A stretch of DNA of 64,000 bases from Streptomyces sp. NBC_00306 (GTDB lineage Bacteria; Actinomycetota; Actinomycetes; Streptomycetales; Streptomycetaceae), in NCBI RefSeq assembly GCF_036169555.1, contig NZ_CP108032.1, positions 8,060,001 to 8,124,000 on the forward strand, in the 5' to 3' direction. The stretch's first letter is position 1, and every line of letters starts with the position of its first letter. The translations under genes and the position numbers were made by a program. Under the pieces are notes generated by a model. It was given only the letters and a program-made list of their open reading frames with translations. It was not told the origin of the DNA and did no database searches. This document shows positions 45,641 to 54,551 of this stretch, piece after piece.

Positions 45641-46900
45641 CGCCGCCTCCGTCTCTTGGTGCTCGGCCTTCCCGTCGTCGCCCTGCTGGCAGGTGATGCG
45701 CGCTGCCGTATCGCGATGCGCGGGGTGGGGTCGGAGCGGGCTGCGGGGGGCAGATTGCCAAAGCGAGTTGCTCGACGAGTCACTGTCGTGGGAGACCTTG
45801 GTCGTTCGTCGGGCTGGCGGAAGACTCGGACGATAATCCGCGCGACCTGCGTCGTCCGTCCGGTTAGGCAACAGGCGTCAGCCGATGTTCTGCATGACTT
45901 GGTCCGTCGACCCGCGCCTCACGATGGCTTCGACATCGCGTAGGCCGACTATGTCGACACTCTGCCTCGGCGAGGAGCGGCCGGTGCTCCTGCCGGCCCG
46001 CGGCGTCGGCACCGCCTCTGAACTGCCGCAGCACCTCGCGCAGCTCCCTGACGAGATGGTCGCCGCACAGTCACGCCGACCACACCCGGTCCGGTGGCAA
46101 GTGGCGGCCCACTTGCAGCTCGTACAGCTTCGCATCGATCGACGACTTGGGCAGCGACTCCGCCCGCAGTCGCCAGGTCGTTGCCCGACTGGTGTACGGC
46201 TCCACAGCCGTCTGCGGGAGCTTGTGCGAACGCGGCGGCCCCTTCCACTCGCTGGTGGAACGTCATCACGGTCCGCTGGTTCCATCTCGCCGCGTGCGCC
46301 AGGAGAGCCGTCTGCAACAGGGTGAGGCGCCGGCCCCGCCGCGCTTCCTCCGACTCTCCGACAGGACGAGCTGAAGCTGTGATGACGTGCGCCGATAGCC
46401 GCACCGAAGCCGTCGCACGCCTTCGGCAGGGGGCCGATGCTGGTACGGCAGAGGCGTCCAGCCATCCCCGAGAAGGGGTCACCAGTCAGGGCGGTGACGA
46501 ATGGCGGTGCGTTCACCCGCCCGACCTCTCTGGTCGTACTGGGCAGCAGCGCGGTCCAGCAGTCAGTGTCTGCGGCAGTTACTGGGGCAACCCAGCCTGA
46601 GGAGGTAACGGCGCGCACGATGCTGGCCAGGAAGGTAGGGACGTCGCGCGCAAGGGGCGGCGAGCCGCAGGGTCACTCGTGGGTTTGCCGGATGGCAAGC
46701 CCCCGCCCTCGCCATCACCCGCCTGGCGCAGCGAAATGGTTGCCGTGTATCCCGTCAGGGCGGCTCTGACCGCTCCCGACCCACCCACACCCCAGCCGCT
46801 TCGAGGCAGGACGTCGCACCTGAGACCACTGGCCCCAATCAGCGAACAGCGCGCAGTACGCGTGCACCCGACATGCCGGTAACTCCACGTGAGGTTACGT
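45641..46900. other. About 1.3 kb without a supported gene
   Basis: A degraded stretch. A minus-strand piece near 46050-46170 (SIDAKLYELQVGRHLPPDRV) looks protein-derived but has no family I can name. No complete gene, tRNA or clear repeat seen. Confidence 0.4.
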
Positions 46901-46923
46901 TCACGGTGCGAAAGGAGAACTAC

Positions 46924-48123
46924 ATGAACCGAACTCCTGGCGAGCCGCCTTCCATAGGCAGGTCGAACCCAGACCCGTCTCAGGGCAGTAGTCGTAGGCC
47001 TTCTCGGCGCACCGTCATCGGCGCTCTCGTTGCCACCGGTGCCGTCGCTGCACTGGTCGGCGGATTGGCGCTGTCCTCCACGGGAGCACCTCCTGCAAAT
47101 GCCGCGTCCTCCACTTTGGGAGGAGGGCCTGCGGTACCGACTGACAGCACCACTTCGTCGGCCTCGGAGTCGGGAAAGTTCGGCTTGGTATCCACCTCTC
47201 CAGGTCTCTCAGCGGACTTCAAGAAGACGTTCACCGACCATTACATCGAGGCTAATGGTCTGCGCCAGCACGCGGTCATCGGAGGCGAAGGCCCGCCTCT
47301 GCTGCTGGTGCACGGCTGGCCGGAGAACTGGTACGCGTGGCGCCTGCTGATGCCGGCCCTGGCGCGTCATCACACAGTCATCGCGGTCGACCAGCGCGGC
47401 ATCGGCCTGACCGAGAAGCCTTCGAGCGGATACGACACCGGCACTCTGGCCAAGGACCTGGCCGCTCTGATGGACAAGCTCGGCCACGAGCGGTTCTCCG
47501 TCGTCGGCCACGACACGGGCATGATCATCAGCTACGCGCTGGCCGCTGACTACCGGGACCGGGTCGAGCGTGTTGCCCTGGCCGAGGTACCCGGCCCGCC
47601 CGGCGTGGTCCCGTCTCCGCCTCTGTTCGTGCCCGAGCCGCTCAACAACAGACTGTGGCATATCCCGTTCAACAGGGCCGACGCCAAGCTGGTCGAAGAG
47701 CTCGTCTCGGATCGGGAAGATGCCTTCTACGGCTACGAGTTCAAGATCCAGGGCGGCGGAGTAGCCAAGGAGGCCATTGACTACTACGTCCGTCTCCTCT
47801 CCAACCCTCAGAGTCTGAGCGGAAGTTTCGGCTTCTACCGTGCCTGGGATGCCACCCTCGCGCAGAACGAGAAGCGGGCGAAGACGAAGCTGAAGATGCC
47901 CGTTCTGGGAATCGGTGGCCAGGACAGCTGGGGGAAGGCCGTTGCCGACTCCATGAAGGGCGCTGCGGTGAATGTGCAGACCGCTGTCATTCCCCACACC
48001 GGGCACTGGCTCGCCGAGCAGTCTCCCGACAGGATGGCGGCAGTCCTAACCGAGTTCCTGAACTCCGGCCGCGGTGATGCGGACCAGGGTGCTGCCACAT
48101 CGCCCGCCACTGCTGGGAAATGA
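46924..48123 (+). CDS. Exported epoxide hydrolase-like alpha/beta hydrolase
   Basis: 399 residues. The N-terminus has SRRPSRRTVIGALVATGAVA, a twin-arginine-like signal with a hydrophobic core and a later Ala-rich cleavage region. The hydrolase domain begins near residue 105: oxyanion motif LLVHGWPENW, nucleophile motif VGHDTGM (Asp, as in epoxide hydrolases and haloalkane dehalogenases) and His in PHTGHWLAEQ. An AAAGGAG site precedes the ATG at 46924. A terminator hairpin follows. Confidence 0.88.
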   Translation: MNRTPGEPPSIGRSNPDPSQGSSRRPSRRTVIGALVATGAVAALVGGLALSSTGAPPANAASSTLGGGPAVPTDSTTSSASESGKFGLVSTSPGLSADFKKTFTDHYIEANGLRQHAVIGGEGPPLLLVHGWPENWYAWRLLMPALARHHTVIAVDQRGIGLTEKPSSGYDTGTLAKDLAALMDKLGHERFSVVGHDTGMIISYALAADYRDRVERVALAEVPGPPGVVPSPPLFVPEPLNNRLWHIPFNRADAKLVEELVSDREDAFYGYEFKIQGGGVAKEAIDYYVRLLSNPQSLSGSFGFYRAWDATLAQNEKRAKTKLKMPVLGIGGQDSWGKAVADSMKGAAVNVQTAVIPHTGHWLAEQSPDRMAAVLTEFLNSGRGDADQGAATSPATAGK

Positions 48124-48153
48124 CGCGAACCCTGCTCAGTGCAGGAACGATCA

Positions 48154-48190
48154 AAGCCGACGCCGCCTCGTCAGGAGGTGGCGTCGGCTT
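48154..48190 (+). terminator. Terminator of the exported hydrolase
   Basis: A perfect 11-bp stem (AAGCCGACGCC at 48154-48164, complement at 48180-48190) with a 15-nt loop and terminal TT, 30 bp after the stop. Confidence 0.8.
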
Positions 48191-48307
48191 GTGCCGCCGT
48201 AGAGTCCTCGGATGCGTCACCTCCATCGACGAGGCAGCGATCACCTCCACGGTCCTGACCGCACCCACAAATGAACTGGTCGGAGATCCGGCGGGAGGCG
48301 GCGGTGT

Positions 48308-48487
48308 ATGCCGGGTCTCACGATCGACCAGGCTCAGGAGGTGAAACCAGGTCGACGCCTTGACCAAGCGGCCCGGAGAGACAATGCAGACCCGAACCGG
48401 CTCGCGCTGCTCGACGGGCTCACCCGCAATCAGCTGATCGAGACGTACGCGACGCTGCGTGAGCTGCTCAGCCTGAAGGCCGGATAG
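48308..48487 (+). CDS. Possible small protein of 59 residues
   Basis: The ATG at 48308 follows GCGGGAGGCGG. The frame encodes a basic N-terminus, then NRLALLDGLTRNQLIETYAT and a Leu-rich end (LRELLSLKAG), stopping at 48487. It is helical and coding-like. It could also be the C-terminal stub of a lost gene. Confidence 0.4.
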   Translation: MPGLTIDQAQEVKPGRRLDQAARRDNADPNRLALLDGLTRNQLIETYATLRELLSLKAG

Positions 48488-48630
48488 TGCTCGCGTGGCC
48501 TACTCGCCCTGCGAAGAACATGGCGAGTAGGCGATGCAATCCATTTGGGGGGTGTGCTACGCGCCAGTGCCCGCGCAACAGCAGGTCGCAGCCGGGAGCT
48601 TTGCCGTCTCCCGGGGAGCGGCAGACGGGT

Positions 48631-48654
48631 GAATGAAGGATGCTGTGGGGGTAT
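48631..48654 (+). promoter_or_regulatory. Candidate sigmaB-type promoter of DUF5133 copy 1
   Basis: GAAT (48631-48634), 14 nt, GGGTAT (48649-48654). The element and about 80 bp around it are conserved upstream of the second DUF5133 gene, which strengthens it. Confidence 0.55.
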
Positions 48655-48693
48655 TCGCTTCGTGGTATCGGCTCGCGTGGATGGAGGCAGATC

Positions 48694-48924
48694 ATGCTTC
48701 TTGCTCACCCTGCGGTGTTGAAGGATCTGGTGGAGCAGTACGAGAAGCTGTGTGCGCTGCACGTCGAGAAGGGAAGTCCTGGTGTGCGGCAGCGGATGGA
48801 AGACGCTGCGTACACCCTGTGCGTGTCTACCGGTACCCGGGACGTGGATGCGGCGCTGATCGCCGCCCGGCACCGGTTGCCCGGGGACCCTCCCGAGGAC
48901 GATTCACTGGTCGCCGCGAGCTGA
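48694..48924 (+). CDS. DUF5133 protein, copy 1
   Basis: 76 residues: MLLAHPAVLKDLVEQYEKL, QRMEDAAYTLCVSTGTRDVD and AALIAARHRLPG. This matches the Streptomyces DUF5133 family. GGAGG lies seven bases before the ATG at 48694; an in-frame ATG at 48640 would overlap the promoter. Function unknown. A paralogue with the same upstream region is at 62749-62994. Confidence 0.85.
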   Translation: MLLAHPAVLKDLVEQYEKLCALHVEKGSPGVRQRMEDAAYTLCVSTGTRDVDAALIAARHRLPGDPPEDDSLVAAS

Positions 48925-48940
48925 CCACTTGTTCCCATCG

Positions 48941-48962
48941 GGCGCACCGGCGCCGGTGCGCC
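48941..48962 (+). terminator. 22-bp perfect palindrome after DUF5133 copy 1
   Basis: GGCGCACCGGC at 48941-48951 followed immediately by its exact complement to 48962. Placed 16 bp after the stop codon. A related but shortened sequence follows copy 2. Confidence 0.6.
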
Positions 48963-49369
48963 CTGCACCGTCCGCGACGACGTGCGTTACGCCGTCAGGC
49001 AGATCCAAGGGGTGAGGCGAGGGCAGCCGCTGCTCGGCGCAGCGCCGCCCGGCCGCGCCTCCAGCCTGAGGGATCTGCTGGTTGCTAGCGTGCCGTAAGC
49101 ACACCGGCACCTGCTTCGCCTCGCGGTTGCCCCGGCACCTCTCCCGGTGCCGGGGCGGCTGCCTTCACGGGGCTTCGGCGCCTGGGCGGCACAGTGAAGC
49201 CCGGGCACGGTGACCGACCGCATCCCGGGCGCTTCTCGCGACTCCGGCGGCCTCGGGAGCGCTCACCAGAGACACTGCGATGATGCGGCACGTGAGAGGC
49301 CGTCGCATGCTGGGAAGCCTGGCCGGGATCGCTGGCCTCGGCCTGTGTGGGGAGCCGGGCGTCGGGCAC

Positions 49370-49564
49370 TCAGGCCGTCGGTCCCGAGCGGAGCCGTCGG
49401 ATGTCCCGCACGAGCGCGTACGAGGCACTGATGAAGATCACAGCTCCAGCCCCGATCCAGAGAGCCGAGGCCCCAGAACGGTACTCACGAACCGCAAAGG
49501 TGAGCAGCAGGGTGCTGACAAGGACGCCGAAGGCCGAGATCAGAGCGCTGATGCGGTTGGTCAC
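49370..49564 (-). CDS. Small two-helix membrane protein
   Basis: 64 residues. ISALISAFGVLVSTLLLTF and SALWIGAGAVIFISASYAL are two membrane helices, followed by a basic tail (RDIRRLRSG). No family recognised. It reads convincingly as a real micro-membrane protein. Confidence 0.55.
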   Translation of the reverse strand: MTNRISALISAFGVLVSTLLLTFAVREYRSGASALWIGAGAVIFISASYALVRDIRRLRSGPTA

Positions 49565-49609
49565 CTGGACATCATCGACGACAACCTCGGCCTGCGGGAG
49601 TGATCCAAA

Positions 49610-49687
49610 CGAATCGCCCTAGGCATTTCCCGGATGCACGTCTCCCGGCTCCTGGCCCAGCTCCGCACCGGCCTCCTCACCGGGTAG
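49610..49687 (+). pseudogene. C-terminal remnant of a sigmaB/sigmaF-type sigma factor
   Basis: The plus strand reads RIALGISRMHVSRLLAQLRT then GLLTG and a stop at 49685-49687. This is the recognition helix of region 4.2 in the sigmaB/F/G group (LGISQMHVSRLL). Nothing upstream matches the rest of a sigma factor. Confidence 0.65.
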
Positions 49688-50079
49688 TGCCCGTCAGGCC
49701 GAGAGTGGGACGGACCGCTTGGTTCGCTGACAGAGTCACCGTGGTCCTGTCCGCTGGGGTGGCGAACTAACGGGCCATCGTGAATGGGTGGGGCGGGTTG
49801 CTGAGGATGCGGCTGACGAAATCCGCGGCCTGGCAGTCGAGCCGGATCGGTGGTCGCCCGGCGCCCTCGACGTGTCGGCCCCGGAGGGCGACTGGCGCGC
49901 GCACATCGCCGCCGTCGGTCGCCGCACCTCACCCACACGGTCCCGCCGGGCAGCGCTGGCGCGTGGTCCGTACGTGGTGCCGTCGGCGCGGGTCGGCCTC
50001 AGGGACGGACGCCGGCGGGATCAGCCACTTCTCGGTCTGCCCGGGGCGCGGTGCCTGAGCCGGGCCCCAGACCCCTGAC

Positions 50080-50520
50080 GATCAGCCACCACCCCGGCCA
50101 GTGCCAGCTTCGAGGCGAACACGGGGAGCGCGGCGGCCGACCCCGGCACGGAGGAGCTGCGCGTAAGCCCCGAACAACACGGCAAAGGCTGAGGCGAGGT
50201 CAACGGCCCGCCTACCAGCCCGAGCACGGCGATGAAGCGCGGCACGAGCCGTGCGTGATACGCCAGGTACGCAAGCAGGACGGTGTTCAGGCCGAGGGCG
50301 ATATTGGGTCCGAGCAGGAACGCCCAGTCGTGGACGGCCGCCAGCGCGACATCGGCGCCGTCCGCCGCGCCGGCGTCCCGCAGGGTGACGAGCGCCAGGA
50401 CGGCGATGATCCCGAGGGTGATGACGGCCGCCTCCAGTAGCCGCCCGAAGGCGTAACCGAGCGCGAGCCCCTCGCCGTGGCGCCGCAGGACAGGGAACAG
50501 CGAACCTCCCTGCGGTTTCA
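50080..50520 (-). pseudogene. Truncated, frameshifted DUF4386 membrane protein
   Basis: The minus strand reads FPVLRRHGEGLALGYAFGRL, VITLGIIAVLALVTL and FLLGPNIALGLNTVLLAYLA, then a recognisable but out-of-frame C-terminus (PGSAAALPVFASKLALAG). The first one or two helices are missing and the 3' part is shifted. Confidence 0.65.
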
Positions 50521-50704
50521 GCAGGAACGTCGCATCGGCGTTATCCGGTTGACCTTCGAGCGTTGGTGAGGTCTCTGTGGGATGTCGTGGTTCGCAGTAC
50601 CTGCAGCGCTCCGGCGCGGGCGTCTTGCTGTGCAGTGCCAGGACCGAGGCGATCAACTTCGGCTCCGCACGGTGCGGGCCCGCTCTTGACCGGAAGGCAC
50701 GGGC

Positions 50705-50910
50705 GTGGCCAGCGGTGCCGCGAAGTCGTTCAACTCCGAAAGGGCCTTCGGCTTTATCGCGCAGGACGGCGGGGGTCCGTACGTCTCCGCGCACTGCTGC
50801 AACATCTACTCTTCCGGCCTCTGTGAGCTCCAGGAAGGCCAGGCGGTGACCTTCGATGTCGCGCAGGGGCAGAACGCCCGCAGGCGGAGAACATCGCCCT
50901 CGCCTGACCC
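50705..50910 (+). pseudogene. Degenerate cold-shock protein gene
   Basis: From a GTG at 50705 the frame gives MASGAAKSFNSERAFGFIAQ and continues in parallel with the intact CspA-type protein, but KGFGFI has become RAFGFI, WFN is SFN, and DVFAHYS is YVSAHCC. After GQN the proper C-terminus (AENIALA, stop TGA at about 50908) is one base out of frame. RNA binding would be lost. Confidence 0.8.
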
Positions 50911-50982
50911 CGCTCCACGTGTCAGACGGTGGCCCCGGAGCGTCGCTGCCGGGGCCCCGTCATGTTCAGCTGACGGCGCGGG

Positions 50983-51330
50983 TCAGGTGGTGATCCAGTT
51001 CCTCACCACGGCTGCAGTGTCGCGGACGGTGAAGCGGCCGTAGGTGACGGCGGCCACCAGGTCAGTCGCGTCATCGGTGGTGACCTTGACGGGCTGGCCG
51101 CTGGCCTGGAGATATGCGGCAGCGACCATCACGGCGAAGAGCTCGTTGCTGTGCTCGAGCGCCGGGACCCGGGCCAGGCTGTGGAGTAGCGCCGCGGCGC
51201 GGTGGTGCGGTTCGGGGTAGACATACGTGCCCATGACGGTGTGGCGGTGGCGTGCCACGGCGGCGGCCATGGCGCCGTAGTCGGTGACGTCCGGATCACC
51301 GGGAACATGGGTCTGGGCGACGTCGAGGAG
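50983..51330 (-). pseudogene. Fic/Doc-type toxin with disrupted N-terminus
   Basis: The minus strand encodes LLDVAQTHVPGDPDVTDYGA, MAAAVARHRHTVMGTYVYPE and ALEHSNELFAVMVAAAYLQA, the Streptomyces Fic-family toxin pattern. An in-frame TAG at 51331-51333 and a frame mismatch with the ATG that overlaps the antitoxin stop (TGATG near 51360) cut off the first residues. Translation could still begin at an internal Met (51270). The canonical Fic HxFxxGN motif is not seen in this branch. Confidence 0.65.
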
Positions 51331-51360
51331 CTAGCCCTCGTCGATGGGTGACCGGTGCCA

Positions 51361-51582
51361 TCAGGCAGCGGCCTGCCCTTCACCGGTACCGAAGGGGGCG
51401 GCGAACCCTTCGGCGTGCTCGGCAGCGAACGTCCCCGCCGCCTCGACGAACCGGGTGCGGGTGATGTCGGCGGTCAGCAGCTGGGCGGCGTACTGCTCCG
51501 GCTCGGTGTGCCCGCCGGCGGCAAGACGCTTCAGCTGCTCATAGGTCTCGTCATCGACCTCGATGCGGATTTCCCTGGCCAT
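51361..51582 (-). CDS. Antitoxin (ribbon-helix-helix/Phd-like) of a Fic toxin pair
   Basis: 73 residues. MAREIRIEVDDETYEQLKRL is an RHH-type DNA-binding start; the C-terminal half (FVEAAGTFAAEHAEGFAAPF) is the likely toxin-neutralising segment. Its stop overlaps the toxin start region. It appears intact although the toxin is damaged. Confidence 0.75.
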   Translation of the reverse strand: MAREIRIEVDDETYEQLKRLAAGGHTEPEQYAAQLLTADITRTRFVEAAGTFAAEHAEGFAAPFGTGEGQAAA

Positions 51583-52211
51583 ACGGCCCACCGTAGCGGC
51601 GCCATAGCTTTGAGGGCAGCCCGATGCCGAACCTCGAGAGAGCCCTCGGGGTGGAGGGGCACCAGCTGTGCGGCTTGACGAGCCGACCCACGTGCACGTC
51701 CCCGGCCGGGGCCAAAGCCCCGTCGTTCCTGCCACCGGGGTGGCGTTCAACAAGAGGCGGTCGGCATGCACGCATAGTTCCGTGAGGACCATCTTCGGCT
51801 GACCCGCCAGGCGTGGGCTGGCCCTGGGCGGCGGCCGGCCCACGCCGCCGACGCCTCCCAACGATCAGCCCAGGGCTTGGCCGGCATGGCCGTCTGCCTG
51901 CGAGCGAATTCCCTGCGCTCAGTGGCGGTGTCGAGAGGGCCATAGATAGGAATGGGCGCCCCTTCCGCTCGCGCACTGCGGCTGGGCAAAAGCGAGGAAC
52001 TTCCGGGGCTGACTCACCGGAGGCTCCGTATTCCGGGGGCTGCTTCGATGTAGTGGCCCTGGAATGGACGCGGCCAACGCCGACACCCTGCCGTGCTTTC
52101 CGGCTAAGCGTGGCTCAACGCAGCCCTGGCGTGCACCGTTGCCGAACGCTGGGCGTCTGAAACTGTGGATTCGCCCGTGCCCCTCTGTTTTTCAGCTTCG
52201 CCTGGCAATCG
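51583..52211. other. No supported gene
   Basis: About 630 bp. A minus-strand stretch near 51850-51950 (PIYGPLDTATERREFARRQT) reads like part of a real protein but has no intact frame context. Confidence 0.4.
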
Positions 52212-52544
52212 CTACGTCAGCGGGTCGTGCCCCCAGTTCATGAGGGATTGCCGCCACCGGGAATCCTCTATCTCGCCCGTCGGCCGCTGGGCGAGGTGTC
52301 GGTGGATGAAGCCGTTCACCTTCTGCATGTGCTCGTAGTCGTCGTCGGAGAGCTGGTCCTCCTTCTGACGGAGCAGCTCGACGATGCGGCGTCCCGAGGC
52401 GTGTCCCGTCGATTCACCGTCACTGCTGTGCTGGCCAGCCGCTTTGGATCTGTCGGTGGCCAGCCACTTCTCGAGTTCTGCGGGGGAGAGGTTGACCAGG
52501 TGCAGGAACTCCTGCCGGACTTCCTGCTTCTTCTTTGCGTCCAC
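52212..52544 (-). CDS. DUF3140 protein
   Basis: 110 residues from a GTG at 52544. EVRQEFLHLVNLSPAELEKW, SDGESTGHASGRRIVELLRQ, DDDYEHMQKVNGFIHRHLAQ and SLMNWGHDPL are the conserved blocks of DUF3140, which suggests DNA association (inference). It lies 2 bp after the DUF2945 gene; the pair is common in actinobacteria. Confidence 0.88.
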   Translation of the reverse strand: MDAKKKQEVRQEFLHLVNLSPAELEKWLATDRSKAAGQHSSDGESTGHASGRRIVELLRQKEDQLSDDDYEHMQKVNGFIHRHLAQRPTGEIEDSRWRQSLMNWGHDPLT

Positions 52545-52546
52545 TG

Positions 52547-52765
52547 TCAGTCCTTCTTCCGCAGCGCCTGCTTCTTGTGGACTGCGGACCGGCCGGACTT
52601 GTCGCTGCGCACCTGATATTGCGGCTCCTCTGGTGTCGCGTCCACGGTACGACCCGCAGCCTCGGTGCGCTCCGTGATCTTCTTCTCTACCGTTCCCTCC
52701 GCAGTGGAGCCGTGGCTCTTCCAGGAGACCTTGTCTCCCTTGCGCGGCTTCTTGCTTTTGCTCAT
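52547..52765 (-). CDS. DUF2945 (HVA1-type) protein
   Basis: 72 residues, very basic: KPRKGDKVSWKSHGSTAEGT, then KKITERTEA and QYQVRSDKSGRSAVHKKQAL. This is the DUF2945/HVA1 small domain. AGGGGAGG precedes the ATG at 52765. Co-transcribed with DUF3140. Confidence 0.88.
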   Translation of the reverse strand: MSKSKKPRKGDKVSWKSHGSTAEGTVEKKITERTEAAGRTVDATPEEPQYQVRSDKSGRSAVHKKQALRKKD

Positions 52766-53480
52766 CGTGTACCTCCCCTTGCATCGTCGGGCGGGAGTAC
52801 TCGCTTCGCATCCCGGCTTGGACGACACTGCCGTCGGGCGGCGGTCGGCAATGGGTTGCCTCTACCAGCTGTGGCCGCACCGTGCCACTAGGCAGCGCCC
52901 CGGGCGCAGGCAGCCGTGCGACCCTCGAATCAGGCTGGTGTTGACGGCGCAGACCCCTTGTGAGTACCGGCATTGAGCCGGTCTTCATCGCACCCCTCGC
53001 GCTTGTGAACGGCGCCGGCTTTCAAACAGGAACGTCACAGGCCCTCTCGAGTCATACGGCCTGGCGGTTGGCGATGTCTCCGCCGGGTCCTCGGCGAGTA
53101 CGACGGACACGGTGATCCGCTGTCCGGCCCGGACGATGCTGGTCGATCCGGCCGTACTGGTGAATGCGGTCCTTGGCGGCCTACGAATCCTGCGTGAAGG
53201 CCTGCACGCATCGCGCGGTCCCAAGGGGCAGGGGGCTCGAGGCCGAGATGGTCCGTCCGAGGTGACTTGCCTGGCCGGACTGTGTGCCATCAGCCTCTGA
53301 CCCATGACCGTTGTGGTCTCGGGCGGCCGGGGTCTACAGCAGAGAAGACCTCAGTGTGTAGGCAGCCTGCCTGCCGAAATGGCGCTTCCGGCACGGACGC
53401 TCCTGCCGCCCACGTTGGCACTCCCATACCGAGGGCGCGCGCCGAAGATGCACGAGCCGAACAACACCTCGCTCCGGCAG
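52766..53480. other. Intergenic region, no supported gene
   Basis: About 715 bp between the DUF2945 gene and the ligase 3' fragment. No convincing frame or repeat noticed. Confidence 0.5.
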
Positions 53481-53695
53481 TCAGTCGAAGGGTGTGATGT
53501 CTGTCGGTCTGAGGTCGGTGCGGGCGCGCTGCGCCTTTACGGGGTGGCGCCAGCGGCCGGAGTCGATGGCGGTGTCGCCGAGGAATTCGACTACGAGCTC
53601 CGGTTCGACGCAGGTGAACGCTAGGGGTTCGCGGCTGCCCCAGGTGACGGTCAGCCGCATGTGCCACCACGCATGGCCGGGACCGGCCGGGTTTA
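53481..53695 (-). pseudogene. 3' fragment of the IS-interrupted ATP-dependent DNA ligase
   Basis: The minus strand encodes AGPGHAWWHMRLTVTWGSRE and ends RWRHPVKAQRARTDLRPTDI-TPFD, the C-terminal OB-fold end of an actinobacterial ATP-dependent DNA ligase. Joining it to the fragment at 54552 after removal of the 856-bp IS and one TTA restores a continuous frame through the junction (GPTL-NPAGPG). Confidence 0.9.
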
Positions 53696-54551
53696 GAAGC
53701 CATCTCATTTGGGTGACTCGGTAGTCTGTGAGTCATGGTGGGGATCGTTGAGCGGTTGGTGCCGGACGAGTTGTGGGAGTTGTTCCAGCGGGTGGTACCG
53801 GAGGCGCCGTCGCGGCCGCAGGGCGGTGGTCGGCGTCGGCACGGCGACCGGGAAGTGCTGGCGGCGATCGTCTTCGTGGCGACATCGGGTTGCACCTGGC
53901 AGCAGCTGCCTTCGGCGTCGTTCGGCCCGTCCGGAGCGACCGCCCACCGGCGGTTTGCGGAGTGGTCCAAGGCCAGGGTGTGGGCCAAACTCCACCGCCT
54001 GGTCCTCGACGAACTCGGTGCCCGCGGCGAGCTGGACTGGTCGAGGTGCGCGATCGACTCGGTGAACATGCGGGCCCTGAAAGGGGGACCTGACAGGTCC
54101 GAATCCTGTCGACCGGGGCAAGTACGGCTCGAAGATCCACCTGATCACGGAACGATCGGGTCTGCCCATATCCGTCGGCATTTCCGGGGCCAATCTGCAC
54201 GACAGCCAGGCCCTGATCCCGCTCGTGAAGGGCATCCCGCCCATCCGCTCGCGCCGCGGCCGGCGACGGCGCAAGCCCGCCAAACTCCACGCCGACAAGG
54301 GCTACGACTACGCCCACCTGCGGAAATGGTTACGCACGCGCGGCATCACCCACCGCATCGCCCGCAAGGGAGTCGAGTCCTCACAACGGCTGGGCCGCCA
54401 TCGCTGGACCGTGGAACGCACCATGGCCTGGCTCGCCGGCTGCCGCCGCCTCCACCGACGCTACGAACGCAAAGCCGACCACTTCCTCGCCTTCACCAGC
54501 ATCGCCTGCACCCTCATCTGCTACCGCAGACTCGCCAAATGAGATGGCGTC
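53696..54551 (+). mobile_element. IS5-family insertion sequence, copy 1 (856 bp)
   Basis: Ends are GAAGCCATCTCATTTGG on the left and, reading inward from the right, GACGCCATCTCATTTGG, an imperfect 17-bp inverted repeat. TTA flanks both sides (53693-53695 and 54552-54554), the 3-bp target duplication. It sits inside the DNA ligase gene. Same length and near-identical to copy 2 at 60018-60873, in opposite orientation. Confidence 0.93.
53735..54542 (+). CDS. IS5-family transposase in two reading frames, copy 1
   Basis: orfA begins at ATG 53735 (VGIVERLVPDELWELFQRVV) and carries the first catalytic Asp (CAIDSVNMRAL). orfB carries GKYGSKIHLITERSG, KLHADKGYDYAHLR and the terminal RHRWTVERTMAWLAGCRRLH (catalytic Glu), ending at 54542. 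The frames are joined at an A3G5 tract (54080-54087), where a +1 shift would be needed. Either programmed slippage or an inactivating indel. Confidence 0.85.
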
